From: Mesonia algae
GTDB taxonomy: Bacteria; Bacteroidota; Bacteroidia; Flavobacteriales; Flavobacteriaceae
Length of the DNA: 64,000 nucleotides
Direction of reading: 5' to 3'
Assembly: GCF_003253545.1 (NCBI RefSeq)
Contig: NZ_QKYV01000001.1
Location: 124,001-188,000 of the forward strand
In this document: piece by piece, positions 33,948 to 42,654 of the stretch
How positions within the stretch are numbered: position 1 is the stretch's first letter
Layout: each line of letters begins with the position of its first letter
Made by a program: the position numbers and the translations under genes
The notes under the pieces: generated by a model
Told to the model about the DNA's origin: nothing
The model's database searches: none
What the model saw: the letters and a program-made list of their open reading frames with translations, nothing else

Positions 33948-35546
33948 TTATTCCCAAGCGTTTTCAACAGATCTTTCAAAAGGAACACCTGTTGAAGGTA
34001 ACGGCAAATCGTTTCTCAATAAATTACCATCTCTATCAATCAAAGAAAGTGAGGGAAAATGAAGAACTCGTTGCGTTCTTACTTTTAAAAACCTTAACAA
34101 TTTAGAATCACCTATATTTAATAGTCTATATTGATTTTGAACACCGAGTTCCTCTTCATATAATTGCGCTCTTTTTTCCCAAGTGGAAATTGACTTATTT
34201 AAATTTATATATATGAATTGCACCTCTTGTGATTTTTCTAATTTCTTACGAGTTAAATTTCCTTTTTGCATATCTATATCCTCATTAGGTAAAAACCTAT
34301 CAAAATATAAAACACTAAATTGCTTTTCTGTTAATACCGTTTTTAAGGTCATAGTATCACCTGTGGAAAAACTAATAATTTTTTCCTCTAAGAAAGAAGA
34401 AGGGATTTGTGAGCTACTACTTTGCAGTTTATTTTCAATTTCACTCATAGCCATTTTTTGAGAAGCAGTTAGTTCTTTTTCTCTATAGGCTGAAATTTGC
34501 TTTTGCAGAAACTCCTTCTCTACACTTCCCCTACCAAAACCACCATTATAATAGTAACGCCTAATCAACTTTCCTTGTAGGTTAGTCATCAAAGGATTCT
34601 CGATATTATCTTCTATATATTGAAGTTCTTTTTTAAAATTTTCAATGGTAAACTTAGCAGATTTATTTCCTGAAAAATAACTCTGGATAACCGCTTCCAA
34701 ACTACGTTGATAATAATCATTCCCCACAAGATCTGGCTGATCAAAATCTCTTATTTGAATGTCATCCAAATAAGTTTCTAAATTAAATGGTACTTCTGTG
34801 GAGTTTTCATTTTTTTTAATAATTGAATTTAAACCCTGCATCGTGTTCACGTACAACCTATTTACAGGATCCCACTTAGATCTTGGTGACAATAAATTAT
34901 ACAAATACTCAAAATAGAGTTCTTTTTCTACTTCTTTGACAAACTCCTTTGAAACCTGGGCATTCTGCTTAATATAATTTTCAAAAAATACTTTTCGGGA
35001 ATTGTAAAGGTTTTTTGCTCGGTTTTTATAATTTATTAAATCGTTTTGATAACCCACTTTAGACCAAGCCAAATTGCCAGGATCTAATTCGGAGAAGAAA
35101 TTATAATTTGCTGCATTTTTTCCTTCAAATTTAATACCTCCTCCATCGATGATAAAATGGAGACTGTCACCTGGACTTGCAAAAACTCAAGTGTTAAAAA
35201 CTTTTATACCCTCCTTTAGTTTAATTCCACTACGAATTTCAAGCACTTGCGGCTTCCTTATATTTGGAATAAAAAGTTTAGATTCTTCTTTTCTCAAACC
35301 CGTATACTTACTTATTTTCTCATCTGGATCTACCCCATAGAAATATCCATAATTAGTCACTTGAACATATTCTATTTTGTCAAAACTTGCTGAATCAGAA
35401 GTCCAAACTATATCAGTAACCGCGGTATTTCTTAAAGATTTATCGTCTTTTTTATGAAATTCTTTAGATTGGCTTTTTTGATTGTTTTTGCAACTTGTCA
35501 AAAAGTATAGACAGAAGAAAATGTATATAATATAATGTTTTTGCAT
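33948..35546 (-). pseudogene. Thioredoxin-fold lipoprotein gene interrupted by one in-frame TGA
   Basis: A single 532-codon reading frame runs 35546 to 33948, broken only by TGA at 35189-35187. The upstream part (119 codons) has a lipoprotein signal (IFFCLYFLTSCKNNQ) and a domain ending IKLKEGIKVFNT. After the TGA the frame continues VFASPGDSLHFIIDGGGIKFEGKNA, the typical PGDS..I.F.G pattern of DUF4369-like N-domains, then the 374-codon part whose C-terminus (SVLYFDRFLPNED.., FPSLSLIDRDGNLL) resembles a TlpA-like thioredoxin fold lacking CxxC. The domain is thus split mid-strand by one nonsense codon. The downstream ATG at 35072 lies inside the domain and is not a natural start. A real mutation, a sequence error or readthrough are all possible. 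Confidence 0.85.
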
Positions 35547-35707
35547 TAGTTATTTTTTTTGCGAAAAAAATCTTTAAAATTTTAAATTAAAGTAAAAAGA
35601 TCGTGTATAAATTTTATGATATAAAATATTTACTTATAAAATTGGCGACTAACACCTCATTCGTTAACTTTACCCCTAAGATTTTTAACACAAAGAAACT
35701 TATATAG

Positions 35708-36886
35708 ATGAAACCTGATTTATTTCAAGCCCCAGACTATTACAATATAGACGATTTATTAACCGAAGAACATCTAATGGTGAGAAACGCTGCCCGCGAT
35801 TGGGTAAAAAAAGAGGTTTCTCCAATTATTGAGGAAGCTGCTCAAAAAGCAGAATTCCCTAAATCTATAATTGGCGGTCTTGCCGAAATTGGTGCCTTTG
35901 GTCCTTATATTCCTGCAGAATATGGTGGTGCAGGATTAGATCAAATTTCTTATGGTTTAATCATGCAAGAAATTGAGCGTGGCGATAGTGGTGTTCGTTC
36001 TACAGCTTCTGTACAATCTTCGTTGGTGATGTATCCTATTTGGAAATATGGTACCGAAGAGCAACGAAAAAAATATTTACCCAAATTAGCTACGGGAGAA
36101 TTTATGGGAAGCTTCGGTTTAACCGAACCCGATCATGGTTCTAATCCGGGTGGAATGACTACCAATTTTAAAGATAAAGGCGATCATTATTTATTAAACG
36201 GAGCTAAAATGTGGATTTCTAATTCTCCTTTTTGTGACGTTGCCGTAGTGTGGGCAAAAAACGAAGAAGGAAGAATACACGGTCTTATCGTGGAACGTGG
36301 GATGGAAGGATTTTCGACTCCAGAGACTCATAACAAATGGTCTTTGAGAGCTTCTGCTACGGGAGAGCTGATCTTTCAAGATGTAAAAGTTCCTAAAGAG
36401 AATTTATTACCCAACAAAAGCGGACTGGGAGCTCCATTGGGTTGTTTAGATTCTGCGCGTTACGGAATTGCCTGGGGAGCAATTGGAGCAGCGATGGATT
36501 GTTATGATACGGCTTTACGCTATGCAAAAGAACGTATTCAATTTGGCAAACCAATTGCTGGTTTTCAGTTACAACAAAAAAAGCTTGCTGAAATGATTAC
36601 CGAAATCACCAAAGCTCAATTATTAGCTTTACGTCTAGGTCAATTAAAAAATGAAAATAAAGCTACCAGCGCACAAATCTCGATGGCTAAAAGAAATAAT
36701 GTAGACATGGCGATTACTATTGCTCGTGAAGCTAGACAAATGTTAGGCGGAATGGGAATTAGTGGAGAATACAGCATTATGCGTCATATGATGAATTTAG
36801 AAAGTGTAATTACCTATGAAGGAACACATGATATCCATTTATTAATTACAGGATTAGATGTAACTGGTATTTCTGCTTTTAAATAA
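35708..36886 (+). CDS. gcdH: Glutaryl-CoA dehydrogenase (acyl-CoA dehydrogenase family)
   Basis: FAD enzyme oxidising and decarboxylating glutaryl-CoA to crotonyl-CoA in lysine/tryptophan catabolism, 392 aa. SGVRSTASVQSSLVMYPI carries the Arg typical of glutaryl-CoA dehydrogenases, GSFGLTEPDHGSNPGG is the FAD/substrate loop, and TYEGTHDIH near 370 supplies the catalytic Glu. FGKPIAGFQLQQKKLAEM is the family C-domain motif. The closest alternative is another short-chain acyl-CoA dehydrogenase. A saccharopine dehydrogenase gene at 62.1 kb could belong to the same lysine catabolic route. Followed by a terminator. Confidence 0.88.
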   Translation: MKPDLFQAPDYYNIDDLLTEEHLMVRNAARDWVKKEVSPIIEEAAQKAEFPKSIIGGLAEIGAFGPYIPAEYGGAGLDQISYGLIMQEIERGDSGVRSTASVQSSLVMYPIWKYGTEEQRKKYLPKLATGEFMGSFGLTEPDHGSNPGGMTTNFKDKGDHYLLNGAKMWISNSPFCDVAVVWAKNEEGRIHGLIVERGMEGFSTPETHNKWSLRASATGELIFQDVKVPKENLLPNKSGLGAPLGCLDSARYGIAWGAIGAAMDCYDTALRYAKERIQFGKPIAGFQLQQKKLAEMITEITKAQLLALRLGQLKNENKATSAQISMAKRNNVDMAITIAREARQMLGGMGISGEYSIMRHMMNLESVITYEGTHDIHLLITGLDVTGISAFK

Positions 36887-36910
36887 GATACACCTAAAGA
36901 AGATCAATAC

Positions 36911-36942
36911 AAGGGCAACGTTTACAACGCTTGCCCTTTTTT
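36911..36942 (+). terminator. Terminator after gcdH
   Basis: AAGGGCAA pairs with TTGCCCTT and a T-run follows, 25 bases past the stop. The rest of 36887-37155 holds only the promoter of the next gene. Confidence 0.85.
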
Positions 36943-37111
36943 ATATATTTATCACAACATTTTTTCTTCAAAGGTTTTGAAGTAGCAGAGATTACTCCAT
37001 CTACTTGAAGAAAATCTATCGATCTTCGAGAATAAAAAATAAGAATTCCAATCATAATTTATTACCAACAAAAACCGTACAGCTTTTTCTTTTGGAAAGT
37101 TAAATAACACA

Positions 37112-37142
37112 TTGTAAATACGCTCAATTCGCTGTAATTTTG
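37112..37142 (+). promoter_or_regulatory. -33/-7 promoter for the DUF3050 gene
   Basis: TTG at 37112-37114, a 20-base spacer and TAATTTTG at 37135-37142 match the Bacteroidota -33/-7 consensus. The -7 box ends 13 bases before the ATG. Confidence 0.65.
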
Positions 37143-37155
37143 CAAAAAAATTGAT

Positions 37156-37923
37156 ATGAATTTAGCGCATATAGAATCAGCAATTGAACCTTATAAAAAG
37201 CAATTACTAGAACATACTTTATACGAAAAGATTAAAACTCCTAGAGACCTGCAGGTTTTTATGGAGCATCACGTTTTTGCTGTATGGGATTTTATGTCTC
37301 TATTAAAATCTTTACAATCTAGTCTAACACATACTTCTTTTCCTTGGTACCCCGTTGGTAATCCTGAACTTCGATATCTTATTAACGAAATTGTATTAGC
37401 AGAAGAAACCGATATTAACCTTGACGGAAAAAGACAAAGCCACTTTGAAATGTATTTGGATGCGATGCAAAAAAGTGAAGCCAACACAGAAGCTATCCAC
37501 AATTTTGTAGATCATATTCGGCATGGTACCGATATTTATCTGGTTATTGCATCGAGTGATATTCCTGCAAGCATTAAAAAGTTTTTAAAATTTAGCTTTG
37601 ATGTAATCTATAGTAGAAAACCACATTTAGTTGCTGCCGCCTTTACTTTTGGAAGAGAAAATTTAATTCCAGCAATGTTTACCTCTATTATTGAAAAAGT
37701 ACAACGTAATTTCCCGGAGCAGGACCTTAGTTTATTTAAGTACTATTTTGATCGGCATATTGAATTGGATGAGGATGAACACGGACCTATGGCTTTGCAA
37801 ATGGTCAAAGAGCTTTGTGAAAATGATGAGCAAAAATGGAAAGAAGCCGAAGCCATCTCGATAGAGTCTTTACAACACAGAATTATGCTGTGGGATGGAA
37901 TTGAAGCAAGCCTATCTTCTTAA
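37156..37923 (+). CDS. DUF3050 protein (haem-oxygenase-like fold)
   Basis: 255 aa, cytoplasmic. MEHHVFAVWDFMSLLKSL and NEIVLAEETDIN are the recognisable DUF3050 signatures, with further conserved His/Glu in LYLDAM.. and DRHIELDEDEHGPMALQM. The helical fold and His/Glu pattern (His near 37-38, ELDEDEHGP near 217-225) recall haem-oxygenase-like di-metal oxidases. No substrate is known. Monocistronic between terminators. Confidence 0.85.
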   Translation: MNLAHIESAIEPYKKQLLEHTLYEKIKTPRDLQVFMEHHVFAVWDFMSLLKSLQSSLTHTSFPWYPVGNPELRYLINEIVLAEETDINLDGKRQSHFEMYLDAMQKSEANTEAIHNFVDHIRHGTDIYLVIASSDIPASIKKFLKFSFDVIYSRKPHLVAAAFTFGRENLIPAMFTSIIEKVQRNFPEQDLSLFKYYFDRHIELDEDEHGPMALQMVKELCENDEQKWKEAEAISIESLQHRIMLWDGIEASLSS

Positions 37924-37954
37924 GTAAACAGAAGAAACCTTATAGCTATAAAAC

Positions 37955-37986
37955 AATAAAGCCTCTATTTCTAGGGGCTTTATTAT
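37955..37986. terminator. Bidirectional terminator between DUF3050 and ferredoxin genes
   Basis: AATAAAGCCTC pairs with GGGGCTTTATT with one wobble. It sits between convergent genes. Confidence 0.85.
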
Positions 37987-38005
37987 TTTATAGGAAAATT
38001 GAATT

Positions 38006-38335
38006 TTAAGACTCTGGAGCAAGTTTTACCTTTAAGCCTTCCATTTCTGGAAGAATAGGAATTTGGCAACCTAAACGGCTATTATCTTCTACGTAAAAGG
38101 CTTCTGCTAGCATGGCTTCTTCTTCATCTTGCATTTCTGGCAATTCAGTATCAGAAAGCACATAACACTGGCAAGAGGCACACATCGCCATTCCGCCACA
38201 AACACCAATTGTTCCTTCTGGAGCGAGCTCATATGAACGTACCACTTCCATCAAATTCATCGCCATATCTGTAGGCGCATCTATCGTATGCTCTACATTA
38301 TCTCTATCAATTATCGTAACTTTTATATCACTCAT
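38006..38335 (-). CDS. [2Fe-2S] ferredoxin (plant/adrenodoxin type)
   Basis: Electron carrier, 109 aa. The cluster ligands are the Cys residues of GVCGGMAMCASCQCYVL (first three at about 44, 50 and 53 with the CxxxxxCxxC spacing) and a distal Cys in LGCQIPI. The motif (DNSRLGCQI) is the adrenodoxin-type subgroup. Its ATG lies two bases after the stop of the NADPH reductase gene, the presumed redox partner. Last gene of the Fe-S operon. Confidence 0.93.
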   Translation of the reverse strand: MSDIKVTIIDRDNVEHTIDAPTDMAMNLMEVVRSYELAPEGTIGVCGGMAMCASCQCYVLSDTELPEMQDEEEAMLAEAFYVEDNSRLGCQIPILPEMEGLKVKLAPES

Positions 38336-38337
38336 CG

Positions 38338-39399
38338 CTAATTAATTGCTTTAACCACGGCCTTTGGCGCTTCTTTTTTAGTACCATCAAATCCCGTAAC
38401 TCCGCCTACCGTAGTATACTTCATCACATACTTTTTGTCTGGAAAAATTCGCTGGTAAGCACTTTGACACATTAAAGTGGCTTCATGAAATCCGCAAAGT
38501 ATAAGCTTTAATTTTCCTGGATAAGTATTTACATCGCCAATAGCGTAAATGCCAGGAATGTTTGTTTGATAATCTAAGCTATTATTTACTTTAATGGCAT
38601 TTTTTTCAATTTCTAATCCCCAATCTGCAATAGGACCTAACTTAGGTGAAAGTCCGAATAACGGAATAAAGTGATCTACTTCTAAAAGAATTTCTTCGGA
38701 AGCTTCATTATTTTTACGGATTAAAACGGACTCTAATTTCTCATTACCGTTTACCTGATCAATTTCTGCAGGAGTGATTAGGTTAATCTTCCCGATATCC
38801 TTTAATTCTTTTACTCTATCAACAGAATCTAAAGCACCTCTAAACTCATTTCTACGATGAACTAGGGTAACTTCTGAAGCGACATCGGCTAGAAAAATAC
38901 TCCAATCTAATGCAGAATCACCACCTCCCGCAATAACCACTTTTTTATCGCGGTAAAGCTCTGGATCTCTAATAATATATTCTACTCCTTTATCTTCGAA
39001 GTTTGCAATGTTAGCAATAGGAGGTTTTCTAGGCTCAAAACTACCTAAGCCTCCTGCTATAGCTACAACTGGGGCGTGGTGTTTTGTTCCTTTATTGGTA
39101 GTGACGATAAATGTGCCGTCATCTAATTTATCTATAGTTTGTGCTCGCTCACCTAAAGTAAATCCTGGCTCAAATGCTTTTATTTGTTCCATCAAATTAT
39201 TCACTAAGTCTCCTGCTAAAACTTCAGGGAAAGCGGGAATATCGTAAATAGGCTTTTTAGGGTAAATCTCTGAGCATTGTCCTCCTGGTTGAGGCAAAGC
39301 ATCTATAAGGTGACATTTTAATTTTAATAAACCTGCTTCAAACACTGTAAATAAACCAGTGGGGCCGGCTCCAATAATCAGTATATCTGTTTTAATCAT
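38338..39399 (-). CDS. Ferredoxin-NADP+ reductase (thioredoxin-reductase-like, YumC type)
   Basis: FAD/NADPH enzyme, 353 aa. FAD-binding IIGAGPTGLFTVFEAG at about 7-22, the YumC-type signature PQPGGQCSEIYP, NADPH-binding VIAGGGDSALDWSIFLA at about 150-166, and IYAIGDVNTYPGKLKLI. There is no redox CxxC, which separates it from thioredoxin reductase. Directly followed by the ferredoxin gene. Confidence 0.93.
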   Translation of the reverse strand: MIKTDILIIGAGPTGLFTVFEAGLLKLKCHLIDALPQPGGQCSEIYPKKPIYDIPAFPEVLAGDLVNNLMEQIKAFEPGFTLGERAQTIDKLDDGTFIVTTNKGTKHHAPVVAIAGGLGSFEPRKPPIANIANFEDKGVEYIIRDPELYRDKKVVIAGGGDSALDWSIFLADVASEVTLVHRRNEFRGALDSVDRVKELKDIGKINLITPAEIDQVNGNEKLESVLIRKNNEASEEILLEVDHFIPLFGLSPKLGPIADWGLEIEKNAIKVNNSLDYQTNIPGIYAIGDVNTYPGKLKLILCGFHEATLMCQSAYQRIFPDKKYVMKYTTVGGVTGFDGTKKEAPKAVVKAIN

Positions 39400-39457
39400 A
39401 ACTTTTTTTCTACTCTTAGGTCTTAAAATCCGCTTGACGGAAATTAAATCACATCAT

Positions 39458-39706
39458 TTAACTAACGTTAATCACTCTTTCAATTTGAGGAGCATATTTT
39501 TTAATAGTCATTTCTACGCCAGATTTAAGTGTCATTTGGTTAACACTACAGCCTACGCAAGCTCCCTCTAACTGAACTTTCACCACGTTTTCATCTTCAT
39601 TAATTTCAACCAGTGAAATATCTCCCCCGTCGTTTTTTAAAAACGGTCTAATTTCATCTAATGCCTTTTCTACGTTTGCTCTTAATTCGTGATTTACTGT
39701 TGTCAT
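39458..39706 (-). CDS. NifU-like Fe-S scaffold/carrier domain protein (Nfu)
   Basis: 82 aa, the Nfu C-terminal domain alone. The CxxC cluster site is in GACVGCSVNQMTLKSGVE (Cys about 50 and 53), and the N-terminal EIRPFLKNDGGDISLVEI is diagnostic. It delivers Fe-S clusters to target proteins. Starts four bases after the mrp stop. Confidence 0.94.
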   Translation of the reverse strand: MTTVNHELRANVEKALDEIRPFLKNDGGDISLVEINEDENVVKVQLEGACVGCSVNQMTLKSGVEMTIKKYAPQIERVINVS

Positions 39707-39710
39707 AGGT

Positions 39711-40844
39711 TTAGTTTTTAACGGCGCTGCAACCTGCCATAGTAGTAATTTTAATTGCCTCCGTTGGTGGTAAATCTTTATTTCTGCTTACGGTTTGTTG
39801 AACTACATTCTTAGTAATTTCCTCTAAAGCATTTGCAATTGGAGTATTTTCTTGAAGTGCTGCAGGTCTCCCTATATCTCCAGATTCTCTAATACTTTGT
39901 ACCAATGGAAGTTCTCCTAAAAATGGAATTTCTAAATCTTCGGCCAAATTTTTAGCTCCTTTCTCTCCGAAAATATAATATTTATTTTCTGGTAATTCTT
40001 CTGGAGTAAAATAGGCCATATTTTCAATGATTCCTATAATAGGTACGTTGATACTTTCTTGACGGAACATAGCTACTCCTTTTTTAGCATCTGCTAAAGC
40101 TACATTTTGAGGCGTACTAACAATAACAGAACCTGTTATTGGTAAAGATTGCATAATTGATAAATGAATATCTCCTGTTCCTGGAGGAAGATCTACCAAT
40201 AAAAAATCAAGTTCTCCCCAGTCGGCATCAAAAATCATTTGATTTAACGCTTTTGCTGCCATAGGCCCTCTCCAGATCACCGCTTGGTTTGGCTTTGTAA
40301 AGAAACCAATAGAAAGTATTTTTACTCCGTAATTTTCAACAGGCTTCATCTTAGACTTTCCATCTACAGTAACTGAAAGAGGTCTTTCTCTTTCAACATC
40401 AAACATAATCGTAGCTGATGGTCCGTAAATATCTGCATCTAATAAACCTACTTTAAAGCCCATTTTTGCTAAGCTTACCGCTAGATTTGCAGTGACCGTA
40501 GACTTCCCTACTCCTCCTTTACCAGAGGCTACCGCTACAATATTTTTTATTCCAGGAATAGCTTTCCCTTTAATTTCGTTCTTTTTTTCTTGAGGAGCTT
40601 CCACCTTGATATTCACTTTCACTTTTGCTTTCTCATAAACGTGTTCATGAATAGCTTTCATTACATCTACCTCTGCTCTCTTTTTAATATGCATTGCAGG
40701 AGTAGTTAATAGCAAATCTACAATTACCTCATCACCAAAAGTAAGTATGTTTTTAACCACACCACTTTCTACCATATTTTGACCTTCACCAGAAACACTA
40801 ATGGTTTCTAATGCTTTAAGGATTTCTTTCTTTTGCAACTTCAT
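39711..40844 (-). CDS. mrp: Mrp/ApbC-type Fe-S cluster carrier ATPase
   Basis: P-loop ATPase of the Mrp/NBP35 group, 377 aa. N-terminal MIP18-like (DUF59) domain (1-90), then the deviant Walker A ASGKGGVGKSTVTANLA (about 108-124) and LLVDLPPGTGD. It loads Fe-S clusters onto apoproteins. The C-terminus (ITTMAGCSAVKN) has one Cys. First gene of the mrp-nfu-reductase-ferredoxin operon, with a promoter and a 7-1-7 palindrome just upstream. Confidence 0.94.
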   Translation of the reverse strand: MKLQKKEILKALETISVSGEGQNMVESGVVKNILTFGDEVIVDLLLTTPAMHIKKRAEVDVMKAIHEHVYEKAKVKVNIKVEAPQEKKNEIKGKAIPGIKNIVAVASGKGGVGKSTVTANLAVSLAKMGFKVGLLDADIYGPSATIMFDVERERPLSVTVDGKSKMKPVENYGVKILSIGFFTKPNQAVIWRGPMAAKALNQMIFDADWGELDFLLVDLPPGTGDIHLSIMQSLPITGSVIVSTPQNVALADAKKGVAMFRQESINVPIIGIIENMAYFTPEELPENKYYIFGEKGAKNLAEDLEIPFLGELPLVQSIRESGDIGRPAALQENTPIANALEEITKNVVQQTVSRNKDLPPTEAIKITTMAGCSAVKN

Positions 40845-40872
40845 AAAAAGTCTTCTTTCTGTTAATGCTTAC

Positions 40873-40887
40873 TTAGAATAATTCTAA
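40873..40887. promoter_or_regulatory. 7-1-7 palindrome (Fur/PerR-family-like operator) at the Fe-S operon promoter
   Basis: TTAGAATAATTCTAA is a perfect 7-1-7 inverted repeat, the geometry of Fur, PerR and Zur boxes (PerR consensus TTATAATnATTATAA differs at one base per arm). It lies right after the -7 box at 40892-40899 in the direction of transcription, so a bound repressor would cover the start site. Confidence 0.5.
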
Positions 40888-40891
40888 AGTG

Positions 40892-40899
40892 CAAATATA
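40892..40899 (-). promoter_or_regulatory. -7 box (TATATTTG) for the mrp operon
   Basis: Perfect TAnnTTTG on the minus strand, 47 bases before the mrp ATG. Confidence 0.6.
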
Positions 40900-40958
40900 A
40901 GGGTTAAGTGCGTAACACGGAAAGAGATTGATTGAATTTATTGATGGTGATTTTACTT

Positions 40959-41285
40959 TTAGCAATCACACATAGGATCCCAAAAAGATGTTTTAAAATT
41001 TTGGACTTTATCGTCTTCTACCATCACTCCTTCACTCTCTAATAATTGTTGCATTAAATGAGTACCAGAAAAATGGTGCTTCCCTGTAAGTAAACCATTT
41101 CTATTGACCACCCGATGCGCAGGAACATCTTGCATTGCTGCTGCTCCATTCATCGCGTAACCTACCATGCGAGCACTTTTAGCAGCTCCTATGGCTTTAG
41201 CAATAGCACCATAACTCGTCACCCTTCCGTAAGGAATTTTTCGAGCTACTTCATATACTTTTTGATAAAAATTATCGCTAGGCAT
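40959..41285 (-). CDS. Alkyltransferase-like protein (ATL), MGMT family without the acceptor Cys
   Basis: 108 aa, only the DNA-binding domain of O6-methylguanine methyltransferase. IPYGRVTSYGAIAKAIG and ARMVGYAMNG match the helix-turn-helix and the Arg-finger region. The PCHRV acceptor motif is PAHRVVNRNG, so Cys is replaced by Ala: it cannot transfer alkyl groups and probably flags alkylated guanines for nucleotide excision repair, as known ATLs do. Third in the trmB-lysE-ATL cluster, starting directly next to the lysE stop. Confidence 0.92.
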   Translation of the reverse strand: MPSDNFYQKVYEVARKIPYGRVTSYGAIAKAIGAAKSARMVGYAMNGAAAMQDVPAHRVVNRNGLLTGKHHFSGTHLMQQLLESEGVMVEDDKVQNFKTSFWDPMCDC

Positions 41286-41909
41286 TTAATAGAAAATTCT
41301 AATAATTGTTATTAAAATAAGCAAGGCCATTAAACCTGCCATAAAATAATTAGAGTATTTGGAAAAAGCTTGGGTGTTTTTTTCAATTTTTAAAAAGGAA
41401 ACTACATAGATATATAATGTTGTAAACGTACCTAAAGCAGCAGCAATAGAAAAAGCGATGATAGTAGGCCACCCATAATCATCATTAGGACTAAATGCCA
41501 TGCTAATCGCTACAAAATAAGGAATAGGAAACACATTGACCGAAGCGATCATAACTCCTTTTAAAAAACTTTTAGCAGAACTCTTTTTAGAGGTACGTAC
41601 TTTTTCTTTTGCTTTGTTCTTTCTTGCGGCTACAAAAAAGTGAATCCCCATAATGACAAAAACGACCAAACCTGCACGCAACATCATCTTTTGCACATAA
41701 GGATGTGTAAAAATATACTTCGCCATAAGTATGGCGACCAAAGCTTGGGCAAAAACAATAATCGAAGCTCCTAAAGCTACGTACACGCCACTTTTCTTCC
41801 CTTTTTCGACGCAACTTTTTGCTACTGTCATATTAACCAATCCTGGTGGTATTACTCCGGCAAAAGCCGCAAAATAGGTAATCAAAAAAAGTTGAGCTGC
41901 TTCTATCAA
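41286..41909 (-). CDS. LysE-family exporter
   Basis: Inner-membrane permease, 207 aa with about six hydrophobic helices. The opening YFAAFAGVIPPGLVNMTVAKSCVEKGKKSGV matches the LysE/RhtB N-terminus (the PPG kink in helix 1). Substrate unknown; amino acids are usual. Cotranscribed with trmB upstream (two-base gap) and the ATL gene downstream. Confidence 0.85.
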   Translation of the reverse strand: MIEAAQLFLITYFAAFAGVIPPGLVNMTVAKSCVEKGKKSGVYVALGASIIVFAQALVAILMAKYIFTHPYVQKMMLRAGLVVFVIMGIHFFVAARKNKAKEKVRTSKKSSAKSFLKGVMIASVNVFPIPYFVAISMAFSPNDDYGWPTIIAFSIAAALGTFTTLYIYVVSFLKIEKNTQAFSKYSNYFMAGLMALLILITIIRIFY

Positions 41910-41911
41910 AT

Positions 41912-42586
41912 CTATTTTACCTTAAATTTTATGTAAGTAATAGGTTTATTTTGTTCAAGATACTGCTTTTCGTAGAAAGTTTGTATACCAATTACTTCTT
42001 TAGGGCTGTATTCGTTTTTATATACATGATGATTAGCGTGTAAAATCTCATGGCCTTCGCCGTGCAGTAAACCTAAAGTATAACCGTGCATAAACTCACT
42101 ATCGGTTTTTAAGTTTACCACGCCATCCTCTTTAAGGATATGCTTATACTTTTGTAAGAACTCAGTATTCGTTAATCTATGCTTGGTTCTTTTGTATTTA
42201 ATTTGAGGATCTGGAAAGGTGATCCAAATTTCATCTACTTCACTTTCTGCAAAGATATGATCGATGAGTTCTATTTGTGTTCTTAGAAAACCTACATTAT
42301 CCATTCCTTCTTCTAAGGCTGTTTTAGCTCCGCGCCAAAATCTTGCACCTTTAATATCTATTCCTAAAAAGTTTTTTTCAGGAAACATTTCTGCAAGTCC
42401 TAAGCAGTACTCTCCTTTACCACAACCTAACTCTAAGACAATAGGTTTTTCGTTTTTAAAAAAATCTTTCCTCCATTTTCCTTTTAATGGAAATGTTTGA
42501 TCTACTATTTCTTCTCTAGAGGGTTGAATTACATTTGTAAAGGTTTCGTTTTCTTTAAAACGTTTTAACTTATTTTTACTTCCCAC
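41912..42586 (-). CDS. trmB: tRNA (guanine-46-N7)-methyltransferase
   Basis: 224 aa. SAM-binding LELGCGKGEYCLGLAEMFP at about 51-69, the TrmB signatures FLGIDIKGARFWRGA and ITFPDPQIKYKRTKHRLTN, and a C-terminal FYEKQYLEQNKPITYIKF. It makes m7G46 in tRNA. First gene of a three-gene minus-strand cluster. Confidence 0.95.
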   Translation of the reverse strand: MGSKNKLKRFKENETFTNVIQPSREEIVDQTFPLKGKWRKDFFKNEKPIVLELGCGKGEYCLGLAEMFPEKNFLGIDIKGARFWRGAKTALEEGMDNVGFLRTQIELIDHIFAESEVDEIWITFPDPQIKYKRTKHRLTNTEFLQKYKHILKEDGVVNLKTDSEFMHGYTLGLLHGEGHEILHANHHVYKNEYSPKEVIGIQTFYEKQYLEQNKPITYIKFKVK

Positions 42587-42654
42587 AACTTACATTTAAT
42601 ATTTTGGTAAAATTAACTAAAATAATGCAGAGGTAATTCATGTTATTTTTGTTT

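Noticed and set aside
33948-35072. Treating the downstream half of the split gene as a separate protein from its ATG
   Set aside because: The same frame continues upstream into conserved domain sequence to the TGA, so the ATG is internal.
35187-35189. Selenocysteine coding at the in-frame TGA
   Set aside because: No selenocysteine hairpin was seen after it, the position is not a redox site (it is two residues before VFASPGDS), and no selenocysteine machinery is in the window.
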